Assembly (NCBI RefSeq): GCF_001620265.1
Contig: NZ_CP012661.1
Span: 4,353,001 to 4,417,000, forward strand
From: Frigidibacter mobilis
GTDB lineage: Bacteria > Pseudomonadota > Alphaproteobacteria > Rhodobacterales > Rhodobacteraceae
Direction of reading: 5' to 3'
DNA length: 64,000 nt
This document shows, in pieces, positions 20,341-28,756 of this stretch. How positions within the stretch are numbered: position 1 is the stretch's first letter; the number at the start of each line of letters is the position of its first letter. The translations under genes and the position numbers were made by a program. Under the pieces are notes generated by a model. The model was not told where the DNA came from and made no database searches. It saw only the letters and a list, made by a program, of their open reading frames with translations.

Positions 20341-21498
20341 ATGTCTCTGATCAAGAACTCCCCTAGCTGGGCAGTGGATGAACACAAGATGTTCGCCGAT
20401 AGTACACGCAGGCTTTTCGATGCAGAGATGGCTCCGAACATTGAAAAATGGGCAGAGCAGGGCATTGTTGACCGCGACTTCTGGAAAACAGTCGGTCAGC
20501 AGGGTGTCATGGGCGGCTCGATTGCCGAAGAATATGGCGGATTCGGTGGCGGCATCGGGTTCGACGCGATTACCGTTTACGAGCAGGGGCGCACCGGTGA
20601 TACGGGTTGGGGCTATGGCATCCAGTCCATCGTAATCCATTACCTCAACGCATATGGCAGCGAAGAACAGAAGAAAAAGTGGTTGCCCAAATTGGTCAGC
20701 GGTGACCATGTCGCGGCCATCGCGATGACCGAGCCGGGAACGGGTTCTGACCTCCAGAACGTCCAGACCTATGCGGAAAAGGATGGCAACCACTACAAGA
20801 TCAACGGATCGAAGATCTTCATCACCAACGGGCATACGGCGGATCTGGTTGTGATCGTGGCAAAGACCGACCGAAACGCCGGCGCCAGGGGCATTTCGTT
20901 GATCGTTCTGGAAACCGAGGGCGCCGAGGGCTTTCGCCGGGGACGGAACCTGAAGAAACTGGGCATGAAAGGTTCGGATACGGCTGAGCTGTTCTTCGAG
21001 GATGTGCGCGTACCTACGGCGAACCTGCTTGGTCCAGAAGAGGGACAGGGGTTCTACCAGCTGATGAAGCAGCTGCCTTGGGAGCGGCTGATGATCGGCA
21101 TTACCGCTCTTGGTTTTATTGACTTTGCGATCGCTGAGACTGTGAAATATGTTCAGGATCGCAAGGCATTTGGAAGCCGGATCATGGACTTCCAGAATAC
21201 ACGCTTCAAACTGGCGGAATGCAAAACCAAGGCCGAATTGCTGCGTTCCTTCGTCAATGACGGGCTCGCGCGTCTTGAAGCGGGCGAACTTGATGCGGCC
21301 ACGGCTTCGATGGCGAAATGGTGGGGCAGCCAGACGCAGAACGAGGTCATGCATGAATGCCTGCAACTGCACGGCGGTTATGGTTTCATGATGGAATACC
21401 CCATCGCGCGTCTTTATGCCGACAGCCGGGTCCAGATGATCTATGGCGGCACCAACGAGATCATGAAGGAACTGATCGCGCGTTCGCTGGATGTTTGA
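20341..21498 (+). CDS. Acyl-CoA dehydrogenase
   Basis: A 385-residue, complete acyl-CoA dehydrogenase. Visible motifs: AIAMTEPGTGSDLQNVQT (FAD/substrate loop), GSKIFITNGHTADLVVIVAKT, LGMKGSDTAELFFEDVRVP, the catalytic-Glu region LHGGYGFMMEYPIARLYADSRV and the C-terminal FAD motif YGGTNEIMKELIAR. It stands alone as a transcription unit with its own operator and converges on the CoA-transferase gene at 21520. Substrate chain type is not predictable. Confidence 0.93.
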   Translation: MSLIKNSPSWAVDEHKMFADSTRRLFDAEMAPNIEKWAEQGIVDRDFWKTVGQQGVMGGSIAEEYGGFGGGIGFDAITVYEQGRTGDTGWGYGIQSIVIHYLNAYGSEEQKKKWLPKLVSGDHVAAIAMTEPGTGSDLQNVQTYAEKDGNHYKINGSKIFITNGHTADLVVIVAKTDRNAGARGISLIVLETEGAEGFRRGRNLKKLGMKGSDTAELFFEDVRVPTANLLGPEEGQGFYQLMKQLPWERLMIGITALGFIDFAIAETVKYVQDRKAFGSRIMDFQNTRFKLAECKTKAELLRSFVNDGLARLEAGELDAATASMAKWWGSQTQNEVMHECLQLHGGYGFMMEYPIARLYADSRVQMIYGGTNEIMKELIARSLDV

Positions 21499-21508
21499 TC
21501 CGTCCGGT

Positions 21509-21535
21509 GCCGGGTGGGGCTATTCCCTACCCGGC
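21509..21535. terminator. Hairpin between convergent genes, possible bidirectional terminator
   Basis: GCCGGGTGGGG pairs with CCCTACCCGGC around a 5-base loop (one G-T pair). It lies between the dehydrogenase stop and the end of the minus-strand CoA-transferase. No long T run, so function is a guess. Confidence 0.5.
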
Positions 21536-22686
21536 CCCAGAATCTCGTCGCTGTGTTCCCCAAGTCGCGGGGCCGGGCGATGATCATGCCGCGCCGGTGT
21601 TGCCGAGAATCGTATCGGCGGGCGTGTCGTCCAGATCGGTCCTTCGGATGGGTGATCAATCCGTTGGAAGAAGCCGGTCGCGGCAAGATGGGGATCGTTC
21701 GGCAAATCTGACAGGTTGCGCACCGGCATGGCGGGTATGTCTGCCTGCTCCATCAGGGCAAGCCAGTCATCCGTGGTCCGGGTCAGCGCAATCTGCGCCA
21801 CCATATCGTATACCGCGCCGATGTTGCGGCTTCGGGCATCCATGTCAGTGACCCAGACATGGTCGATCATGTCGTCGCGCCCGACCGCCTGAAAGAACCG
21901 CGCCCATTGCACGTTGGTGTAGGGCAAAATGGTGATATAGCCATCTGCCGTCTGAACCGGACGCCTGTGCGGAACCAGCATGCGGGCATAGCCGAAATCA
22001 TGCGGAGTCTCCTCGAAGGTGGCGCCATCCATGTGTTCGGCTAGCAGGAAGGCGGCCAGCGTCTCAAACATCGGAACTTCGACATGCTGGGCCTGTCCCG
22101 TACGCTCGCGGTGGAGCAGGGCGCCCATCACGGCATAGGCGGCGGTCACGCCGCCAAGCTTGTCGGCCAGAATTGTCGGGGCATAAGCGGGCGGTGCCTC
22201 GGGGTCGCGCAAGGTTGCCAGGCTGGCCAATCCCGACACCGACTGGACGGAATCGTCGAATGCTGGCTTGGCGGCATAGGGCCCGTCCTGTCCGAAACCG
22301 GTGGCGGATACCGTGATCAGGTTCGGGTTTTCCTGGCGCAGGGTTTCGGGATCCAAAGACAATCTGGCAAGCGCCGCAGGCCGGATGCTCGAAATCATCA
22401 CATCGGCATCGATGAGCAACTTGCGCAACTGATCGCGACCGGTTTGCGTTTTGAGGTCGAGTACGACACTGCGCTTGTTACGGTTGGCACCCAGAAAAGC
22501 GGCACCCATCAGCTTGTTGCGCGATGGCTGGACCTGGCGAAGAAGATCGCCCTCGGGGCCTTCGACCTTGATCACATCGGCCCCCAGATCGCCCAGCATC
22601 TGCGTCGCCAAAGGTCCGAAAACCACAGAAGTCAGATCGACGATCTTCACGCCTTGAAGGATCGCCGGTTTGTTCTCAGCGGTCAT
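21520..22686 (-). CDS. CaiB/BaiF family acyl-CoA transferase
   Basis: A 388-residue class III CoA-transferase: VKIVDLTSVVFGPLATQMLGDLGADVIKVEGPEGD, SATGFGQDGPYAAKPAFDDSVQSVSGLA, and the catalytic Asp in APTILADKLGGVTAAYAVMGALLHRE. I chose ATG 22686 because AAAAGGGTGG lies about 10 bp upstream; a GTG at 22698 is also in frame. It lies 33 bp downstream of a second CoA-transferase gene on the same strand, probably as a two-gene operon from the operator at 23902. Confidence 0.9.
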   Translation of the reverse strand: MTAENKPAILQGVKIVDLTSVVFGPLATQMLGDLGADVIKVEGPEGDLLRQVQPSRNKLMGAAFLGANRNKRSVVLDLKTQTGRDQLRKLLIDADVMISSIRPAALARLSLDPETLRQENPNLITVSATGFGQDGPYAAKPAFDDSVQSVSGLASLATLRDPEAPPAYAPTILADKLGGVTAAYAVMGALLHRERTGQAQHVEVPMFETLAAFLLAEHMDGATFEETPHDFGYARMLVPHRRPVQTADGYITILPYTNVQWARFFQAVGRDDMIDHVWVTDMDARSRNIGAVYDMVAQIALTRTTDDWLALMEQADIPAMPVRNLSDLPNDPHLAATGFFQRIDHPSEGPIWTTRPPIRFSATPARHDHRPAPRLGEHSDEILGPGRE

Positions 22687-22719
22687 TTGGTTGTCCACCC
22701 TTTTAGTTGCCCACCGTTT

Positions 22720-23865
22720 TTATGAACGGCGGCCGAACTCGGCGCGAAGGGCTTTGCCTTGCGCATCGAAGGCCGGGCAGGGGCCCAGTGCCGTTTCGCC
22801 GAGGCTGCGCCGGATCGGGGGGGTCGGGACGTTGATTTCACCGGAAGGCGTGCTAATTACGGACCGGTCAAGCTGGGGGTGACCGGACAGGGTCGCCACG
22901 TCGTTCACCGCGCCCGAGGCAATGCCCGCAGCGTCAAGCCGCTTCAGCATCTCGGCGCGGTCATGCGAGGCGAACACGGCCTTGATGAGAACTTCGAGCG
23001 CGGGTTTGTTTTCAATTCGCGACGTGTTGTCATGGAACCGGGGGTCGGTTGCCAAAGCCGCATCGCCCAGTATGTGTTCACAGAACCGTTGCCATTCGCC
23101 GCTGTGCTGAACGGTAATGACGACAAGCTGACCGTCCTTGCATTCATAGGCCCCGTACGGGCAGATGACCGTGTGGTTCAGCCCGACACGGGGTGTCGGC
23201 TTGCCAAGGTAATCGTGATACAGCAGCGGAACCGACATCCAGTCGGCCATCACATCGAACATTGCCACGGAAACGCCGCTGCCCTTGCCGGTGCGATCAC
23301 GCCCGACCAGCGCTTCGCAGATTCCGGCATGGGCTGTCATACCGGTGGCGATATCGCAGACCGACACGCCCACCCGTCCCGGTCCGTCGGGTGTACCGGT
23401 CACTGACGCCAGACCGCTCTCGCATTGCACCAGAAGGTCATAGGCCTTGGCGTTGCGCATCGGGCCGTCTTCGCCATATCCGGTGATGTCGCAGGTCACT
23501 AGACGCGGGAATCTCTCTCGCAGACTCGCGGAATCGAGCCCCAGCTTGGCCAGCGCGCCCGGCAGCAGATTTTGAATGAACACATCCGCGTTTTCCAGCA
23601 TCCTGAGCAGGATTTCACGGTCTTCGTCGGCCTTAATGTCCAAGGCGACCGATTCTTTGCCTCGGTTCAGCCATGTGAAATAGGCGCTTTCACCGTTGGC
23701 GGCGGTATCGTAGGCGCGGGCGAAATCGCCTGCGCCCTTGCGTTCGATCTTGATCACGCGCGCGCCGGCGTCGGCCAGCCGCGAGGAGCAAAAAGGCGCG
23801 GCGACTGCCTGTTCCAGCGCAACGACGAGTTTGCCGGAAAGGGGGGCTAAGTCTGAACCTGACAT
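22720..23865 (-). CDS. CaiB/BaiF family acyl-CoA transferase
   Basis: A 381-residue class III CoA-transferase: LVVALEQAVAAPFCSSRLADAGARVIKIERKGAGDFAR, TGYGEDGPMRNAKAYDLLVQCESGLASVTG, catalytic Asp in GVSVCDIATGMTAHAGICEAL. The QAVAAPFCSSRLADAGA start resembles the mesaconyl/succinyl-CoA-type branch, so a dicarboxylyl donor is possible, though this is inference. It is divergent from the DUF35-aldolase operon, and one perfect operator palindrome lies between the two. Confidence 0.9.
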   Translation of the reverse strand: MSGSDLAPLSGKLVVALEQAVAAPFCSSRLADAGARVIKIERKGAGDFARAYDTAANGESAYFTWLNRGKESVALDIKADEDREILLRMLENADVFIQNLLPGALAKLGLDSASLRERFPRLVTCDITGYGEDGPMRNAKAYDLLVQCESGLASVTGTPDGPGRVGVSVCDIATGMTAHAGICEALVGRDRTGKGSGVSVAMFDVMADWMSVPLLYHDYLGKPTPRVGLNHTVICPYGAYECKDGQLVVITVQHSGEWQRFCEHILGDAALATDPRFHDNTSRIENKPALEVLIKAVFASHDRAEMLKRLDAAGIASGAVNDVATLSGHPQLDRSVISTPSGEINVPTPPIRRSLGETALGPCPAFDAQGKALRAEFGRRS

Positions 23866-23901
23866 GAGTTTCTCTCAATTGATCCTGAAAGGTTGACTAA
23901 A

Positions 23902-23917
23902 TCTAACAATTGTTAGA
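23902..23917. promoter_or_regulatory. Perfect TetR operator palindrome in a divergent promoter, site 4
   Basis: TCTAACAATTGTTAGA, a perfect 16-bp palindrome, between two divergent operons. On the minus strand it overlaps TTGATA-17 bp-TAGATT, a promoter for the CoA-transferase pair. This is the best copy and defines the consensus together with site 5. Confidence 0.82.
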
Positions 23918-23969
23918 AAGATTATCAATACGCTTAAACAAAGACTGGATCGCTTGAAGGAGAACGCCT

Positions 23970-24347
23970 ATGCAGGATGCCAAAGGACCAGACCAGCTTT
24001 TCCAACGCGCGCTGGCAGAGGGAGAGATCCTGCTGCCCAAGTGCGACGACTGCGGGGCCTATCACTTTTTCCCGCGAGTCCTGTGTCCACATTGTCATGG
24101 CGCCGCGATTTCGTGGAAGCAGGCCACCGGCAAGGGACGGGTCTACACCACAACCGTCGTGCGCCGCAGCCAAAACCGCGGCGGCGACTACAACGTGTGC
24201 ATGGTCGAGCTTCAAGAGGGCGTTCGAATGATGAGCCGGGTCGAAGGCATTGCACCGGGTGAGGTCGCCATCGACATGGCTGTAACCGCTTTCGTGGGCG
24301 AGGCCGAGAACGCTCCTGCCGTGCTCTTCAAGCCGTCGGAGGTATAA
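23970..24347 (+). CDS. DUF35 OB-fold zinc-ribbon protein (aldolase/thiolase partner)
   Basis: A 125-residue protein with an N-terminal rubredoxin-like zinc ribbon (LPKCDDCGAYHFFPRVLCPHCHG; four Cys in two CxxC pairs) and a C-terminal OB fold (GKGRVYTTTVVRR...VCMVELQEGVRMMSRVEG). DUF35 proteins bind acyl-CoA and form complexes with thiolase-like proteins; with Ltp2 they form the steroid side-chain aldolase of actinobacteria. Here the thiolase-like gene follows after 3 bp and a MaoC hydratase comes next, matching that architecture. Ribosome site AAGGAGAA precedes the ATG. Confidence 0.9.
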   Translation: MQDAKGPDQLFQRALAEGEILLPKCDDCGAYHFFPRVLCPHCHGAAISWKQATGKGRVYTTTVVRRSQNRGGDYNVCMVELQEGVRMMSRVEGIAPGEVAIDMAVTAFVGEAENAPAVLFKPSEV

Positions 24348-24350
24348 GTC

Positions 24351-25502
24351 ATGACCACAGAACTTCGGGGGAAATCCGCCATCGTGGGAACCGGTCATGC
24401 CGGTTTCGGAGAAGCCCATGGCCTGACGGCCTATGATGTCATGGCGCAATCTGCGCTTGCGGCGCTTGGCGATGCCGGGCTGAAACTGTCCGACGTCGAC
24501 GGGCTGTTTTGCACCATGATGGAAGACAGCATGCCGGCGCTTATGGCGGCGGAGTATCTGGGCATCCAGCCCCGCTTCATTGATGGCACGATGTCGGGCG
24601 GTTCGTCCTTCGTAAACTACCTGACGTCCGCGACCACGGCGCTGGACGCCGGTCTGTGTGATGTCGCGCTGATTGTTTATGGCTCCAACCAGCGCACCGC
24701 GTCGGGCAGACTGGTGACCGCTTCACGTCCGCCGGCCTACGAGGCGCCGTATAATCCGCGCTATCCGATCTCGGCCTATGCGATGGCGGCGGCGCGGCAC
24801 ATGCATGAATATGGCACCACCCGCGAACAGCTGGCCGACGTGGCCGTTGCCGCGCGGGCCTGGGCGCAGCGCAACCCCGAAGCGTTCGAGCGCGGCCCGC
24901 TTACCCGCGAGGACGTGTTGGGTGCGCGCATGGTGGGCGATCCATTGACCGTGCGCGACTGTTGTCTTGTCACCGACGGTGGCGGCGCGATCGTAATGGT
25001 CCGCGCGAACCGCGCCCGGGATTTCCCGAAGGCGCCTGTCTATGTGCTGGGCAGTGCGGCGGCAAGCTCGCACCGGCAGATTTCCCAGATGAAGGATTTC
25101 ACCGTGACCGCGGCCCGCGACTCGGGCGCGCGCGCCTTTGCGGCGGCCGGAGTGACCCCTGCGGATATCCAGGCGGTCGAGCTCTATGATGCCTTCACCA
25201 TCAACACGATTTTGTTTCTCGAAGATCTTGGGTTCTGCGCGAAGGGCGAGGGAGGGGCCTTTGTCGAGGGCGGACGCATCGCGCCTGGCGGCGTCTTGCC
25301 GGTGAACACGAATGGCGGCGGCCTGTCCTGTGTGCACCCCGGGATGTACGGCATCTTCACAGTGATCGAGGCTGCCCGTCAGATCCGTGGCGACGCGCCG
25401 GGCATTCAGTTGAAGGATATTGATCTGGCGCTGGCGCATGGCAACGGCGGTGTGCTGTCCAGTCAGGTCACGGCCATACTTGGATCGCAAAACACGCTCT
25501 GA
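24351..25502 (+). CDS. Thiolase-fold lipid-transfer protein without nucleophilic Cys (Ltp2-like aldolase)
   Basis: A 383-residue thiolase-superfamily protein of the SCP-x/Ltp branch. Where true thiolases have NNNCSTGSS, this reads GTMSGGSS (Met81 in place of the catalytic Cys). The normal GHPLGATG histidine motif is replaced by GGGLSCVHPGMYG. Two tyrosines, in VELYDAFT (about 279) and HPGMYG (about 333), sit where the catalytic tyrosines of Ltp2 aldolase would be expected by spacing. I infer a retro-aldolase working with the DUF35 protein, releasing a short acyl-CoA (propionyl-CoA in the known case) from a beta-hydroxy, alpha-branched acyl-CoA. Compare the genuine thiolase at 54812-55996. Confidence 0.85.
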   Translation: MTTELRGKSAIVGTGHAGFGEAHGLTAYDVMAQSALAALGDAGLKLSDVDGLFCTMMEDSMPALMAAEYLGIQPRFIDGTMSGGSSFVNYLTSATTALDAGLCDVALIVYGSNQRTASGRLVTASRPPAYEAPYNPRYPISAYAMAAARHMHEYGTTREQLADVAVAARAWAQRNPEAFERGPLTREDVLGARMVGDPLTVRDCCLVTDGGGAIVMVRANRARDFPKAPVYVLGSAAASSHRQISQMKDFTVTAARDSGARAFAAAGVTPADIQAVELYDAFTINTILFLEDLGFCAKGEGGAFVEGGRIAPGGVLPVNTNGGGLSCVHPGMYGIFTVIEAARQIRGDAPGIQLKDIDLALAHGNGGVLSSQVTAILGSQNTL

Positions 25503-25525
25503 CGGCAACTAAGGGAGGAAAGTAA

Positions 25526-26383
25526 ATGCCATTGGATTTCGATGCACTGTTGAACTGGGACTTTGAGGAAATCGAACAGACGCTGACCGAGCGGGATACC
25601 ATCCTATATGCACTCGGCCTTGGGTTCGGCGAGGATCCGACCGACAAAAAGGAGCTGGCCTATGTATATGAGGACGGGCTCAAGGCAGTTCCCTCGATGG
25701 CGGTCATTTTGGGGTATCCTGGCTTCTGGCTGCGCGATCCCAAGACCGGCGTAAACTGGCAGAAAGTGCTGCACGGAGAACAGTGGCTCGACATCTACAA
25801 GCCGCTGCCGACACATGGCCGGATTGTCGGCCGCAGCAAGATCGACTTCATCGCCGACAAGGGCGAGGGCAAGGGAGCCGTCATTTACCAAAGCCGCGAT
25901 ATTATCGACGCGGACAGCGGTGAAAAACTGGCGCGCGTGGCGATGTCGGCTTTCTGTCGCGGCGATGGGGGTTTTGGCGGTGAAAACCAGGCGGGCCCGG
26001 CACCCGCAGTGCTGCCTGATCGGGCGCCTGATCATGTATGTGATATCGATACCCTGCCGCGCCAAGCCCTTATTTATCGTCTCAGCGGTGATTTCAATCC
26101 GCTTCATGCTGACCCGGATGTCGCCCGTTCTGTCGGGTTTGACCGCCCGATCCTGCATGGTCTGGCGACCTATGGGCTGGCGGCCCGGGCGATTCTCAAG
26201 ACGTTGCTGGACTATGATTCTGCCCGGCTTGTCGGTCTGGATGTTCGGTTCTCGGCGCCGGTCTATCCCGGCGAAACCGTGCGGTTCGAAATTTGGGAAG
26301 AGGACGGCAAGGCTCGGTTTCGAGCGTCTATTCCGGCACGCGACGTGGTTGTTCTGAACAACGGCGCGGCGCGCTTTGCCTGA
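25526..26383 (+). CDS. MaoC-like double-hotdog enoyl-CoA hydratase 2
   Basis: A 285-residue protein of peroxisomal MFE-2 hydratase type: an N-terminal hotdog (AYVYEDGLKAVPSMAVILGYPGFWL, then QWLDIYKPLPTHGRIVGRSKI) and a C-terminal hotdog carrying the hydratase-2 motif YRLSGDFNPLHADPDVARSVGF with the catalytic Asp and His. It makes (R)-3-hydroxyacyl-CoA. Its position directly after the DUF35/Ltp2-like pair suggests it supplies their substrate. Ribosome site GGGAGGAAAG. Intact. Confidence 0.92.
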   Translation: MPLDFDALLNWDFEEIEQTLTERDTILYALGLGFGEDPTDKKELAYVYEDGLKAVPSMAVILGYPGFWLRDPKTGVNWQKVLHGEQWLDIYKPLPTHGRIVGRSKIDFIADKGEGKGAVIYQSRDIIDADSGEKLARVAMSAFCRGDGGFGGENQAGPAPAVLPDRAPDHVCDIDTLPRQALIYRLSGDFNPLHADPDVARSVGFDRPILHGLATYGLAARAILKTLLDYDSARLVGLDVRFSAPVYPGETVRFEIWEEDGKARFRASIPARDVVVLNNGAARFA

Positions 26384-26393
26384 GGCAGTGAAG

Positions 26394-27530
26394 ATGGCTC
26401 AACCGCTCAAGGATATCCTGGTGCTGGATTTCAGCACACTTCTTCCCGGTCCGATGGCGACGCTCATGCTGTCCGAGGCCGGCGCCGAAGTGATCAAGTT
26501 CGAGCGTCCCGGAGTCGGCGAGGACGCGCGCCAAACCGAGCCCAAGATCGACGGAGAGAGCATCGGATTTGCCGTGTTGAACCACAGCAAGCGATCGGTG
26601 GCCATCGACCTCAAGTCAAGGGGCGCAGTGGAACGTCTGCGCCCCTTGATCGAGAGGGCCGATGTCCTGGTAGAGCAGTTCCGTCCCGGCGTGATGGACC
26701 GGCTGGGGCTTGGTTATGAAGCGGTGCGAAAGATCAATCCCGGTCTCATCTATTGTTCGATCACCGGCTATGGCCAGACCGGACCAAAGGCCAGCGCCGC
26801 CGGCCACGATCTCAACTACGTCGGTGATGCGGGTATCCTGTCGCTCAGTCGCGGACCGGATGACCAGCCAACTGCCCCGTTCGGGCTGGTCGCCGATATC
26901 GGAGGCGGAACCTATCCTGCGGTGATGAATATCCTGCTGGCCCTGATTGCGCGGCAGGCAAGCGGGCAGGGGACGCATCTGGATATCGCAATGGCCGAGG
27001 GGGCGTTCGCCTTTGCCTATTGGGCGCATGCCGAAGGTGTGATCGCCGGGCAGAAAATCGAAAGCGGCGGCAGCCGCCTGACGGGTGGCCTGGCCCGGTA
27101 TCGGCTTTATACGGCTGCGGACGGGCGTCAGATCGCCGTCGGCGCGCTGGAAGAAAAGTTCTGGCAGTCGTTCTGCGATGTCATTGGTTTGCCGGTGGCG
27201 CTTCGCGATGACTGGTCCGATCCGAATGCCTGTGCCGCGGAGGTTGCGCGTCTGCTGCGAGAGCAGCCCTCGACTCATTGGGAGCCTTTGCTGGCTGCGG
27301 CCGATTGCTGCTGTTCGGTCGTGAAAACGCCCGCCGAGGCGGCGCGTGACCCGCATTTCAAAGCGCGTGACGTGTTCGGGCGGACCGTAAAAATCTCCGG
27401 CCGGGACGCGCCCGCCTTGCCGCTGCCAATTGCGCCGGAGTTCCGTTCTTCGGGAAGTTCGGTCGGAGTTGCAGCCACTTTGGGCGAAGACAATGCTCGT
27501 TATGGCGTGGACGTGCCGAAGACAGAGTAA
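26394..27530 (+). CDS. Alpha-methylacyl-CoA racemase-like CaiB/BaiF protein
   Basis: A 378-residue member of the class III transferase superfamily with the racemase signatures: GHDLNYVGDAG (His about 138) and GLVADIGGGTYPAVMNILLAL (Asp about 168), the pair that epimerises C2 of 2-methylacyl-CoA in known racemases. That activity is required when a methyl-branched chain is degraded by stereospecific dehydrogenases. ATG 26394 was chosen, 10 bp after the MaoC stop; a TTG at 26376 would overlap it. Last gene of the operon from site 4. Confidence 0.87.
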   Translation: MAQPLKDILVLDFSTLLPGPMATLMLSEAGAEVIKFERPGVGEDARQTEPKIDGESIGFAVLNHSKRSVAIDLKSRGAVERLRPLIERADVLVEQFRPGVMDRLGLGYEAVRKINPGLIYCSITGYGQTGPKASAAGHDLNYVGDAGILSLSRGPDDQPTAPFGLVADIGGGTYPAVMNILLALIARQASGQGTHLDIAMAEGAFAFAYWAHAEGVIAGQKIESGGSRLTGGLARYRLYTAADGRQIAVGALEEKFWQSFCDVIGLPVALRDDWSDPNACAAEVARLLREQPSTHWEPLLAAADCCCSVVKTPAEAARDPHFKARDVFGRTVKISGRDAPALPLPIAPEFRSSGSSVGVAATLGEDNARYGVDVPKTE

Positions 27531-27562
27531 ATCTCGTTGACGGGTAGGTTGGGAATCGGTAA

Positions 27563-27578
27563 TCTAACAATTGTTAGA
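27563..27578. promoter_or_regulatory. Perfect TetR operator palindrome, site 5
   Basis: A second exact copy of TCTAACAATTGTTAGA, only 13 bp upstream of ATG 27592 and immediately before the AAGGAGGGCC ribosome site. It is too close to the gene for a promoter downstream of it, so binding would overlap the promoter or early transcript. Confidence 0.82.
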
Positions 27579-27591
27579 AAAAGGAGGGCCA

Positions 27592-28310
27592 ATGGACAAG
27601 TCCGACCATGACCTGCCGGCTGAAGCCGAGCGTTATGTCATGCCAGCGCGCTTTGTGGAAAGTGATAGCCTGGAAGTGCAGGGTTTCGTGAGATCGGCTT
27701 TGCGTGATCTTCCTGTGGGCGCAACCAATCGAGACAAGGCGATCCGCCTGTTCGAAGCGGTGCGCGACGATATCCGCTATGATCCTTATTGTTTCGCGCT
27801 GGATGAGGACTCTTACCGTGCCAGTCGTATCGCTGGGGCGGAAGCCGCGTTTTGCGTTCCCAAGGCAATTCTGCTGGCGGCTTGTCTGCGTGCTGTGGGT
27901 ATCCCCGCCGCTCTGGGGTTCGCTGATGTGCGCAACCACCTGAATACACCCAAGTTGCAGGAGTTGATGGGGACCGATCTCTTTATCTACCACGGCTATG
28001 TTCAACTGTGGTTGGGGAATGAGGCCTACAAGGTGACACCTGCATTCAACATGGAACTGTGTGAAAGATTCGGAGTCAAACCCTTGGTCTTCGACGGCTA
28101 TCACGACGCGCTCTTTCACGAGTTCGACGAACAGAATCACCGGCACATGGAATATGTGAACGACCGTGGGCTCTATTTCGACGCGCCGATGGGGAATTCC
28201 TGATAGCGTTCAAGGAAACCTATCCGAAGCTGGAAGAATTCAACCGCGTCCGGATTTCCAGGGATGCGAGCGGGTACGATGCCGGTTTCGCAAAGGAGGG
28301 TGCCTCTTGA
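27592..28310 (+). CDS. Transglutaminase-like cysteine-protein in acyl-CoA operon (frame break near 28190)
   Basis: Transglutaminase-core family protein. The putative Cys is in AEAAFCVPKAILLAACLRAVGIPAALGFADV and the His in IYHGYVQLWLGNEAYKVTPAFN. The C-terminus continues in a second frame (DGEFLIAFKETYPKLEEFNRVRISRDASGYDAGF) if one base is restored near 28190; corrected length about 239 aa, and the stop then overlaps the TTG start of the next gene. Its role is unknown: the fold serves peptide or amide hydrolysis elsewhere, but here it heads a beta-oxidation operon. Confidence 0.78.
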
Positions 28311-28756
28311 GGTATCTGGACGACTTCTCGCCGGGCCAAGTCTATCGTTTTCGCAGCGCCCCGATGAGCGCGGATTCGATAAAGGCGTTTGCCGAGGAAT
28401 GGGATCCGCAGCGGCTGCACACCGACGAAGACTATGCAACCACCATTCATGGTAGCCTGATCGCCTCGGGCTTTCAGACGTTGCTGGAGGTGTTCAAACC
28501 CGTCATGACCGAAATGATGGTCGATGTCGCAAATATCGGCGGCATGGGCTTTGACAATTTGCGCTGGCTGCGGCCTGTGCGCCCCGACGAACCCCTTGAT
28601 GTCGAACTGACGGTCAACGCGGTCACGCCGTCAAAAAGCAAGCCCGACAGAGGTGTTTTGCACTATACGCTTAGCGCCAAAAACCCCGAGGGCGAGGTCG
28701 TTTTCTCGACCGACAGCCCCGTGATGATCCAGCGAAAACAAAATGACACAGACTGA
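28307..28756 (+). CDS. MaoC-like hydratase/dehydratase
   Basis: A 149-residue single-hotdog protein: RYLDDFSPGQVYRFRSAPMSADSIKAFAEEWDPQRLHTDEDYA, with the Asp-x4-His catalytic pattern of MaoC enzymes, then GSLIASGFQTLLEV and NLRWLRPVRPDEPL. TTG 28307 is the best start: the reading frame matches the family N-terminus, AAAGGAGGG precedes it, and it overlaps the upstream stop. It probably hydrates the enoyl-CoA from the dehydrogenase pair that follows. Confidence 0.85.
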   Translation: MRYLDDFSPGQVYRFRSAPMSADSIKAFAEEWDPQRLHTDEDYATTIHGSLIASGFQTLLEVFKPVMTEMMVDVANIGGMGFDNLRWLRPVRPDEPLDVELTVNAVTPSKSKPDRGVLHYTLSAKNPEGEVVFSTDSPVMIQRKQNDTD

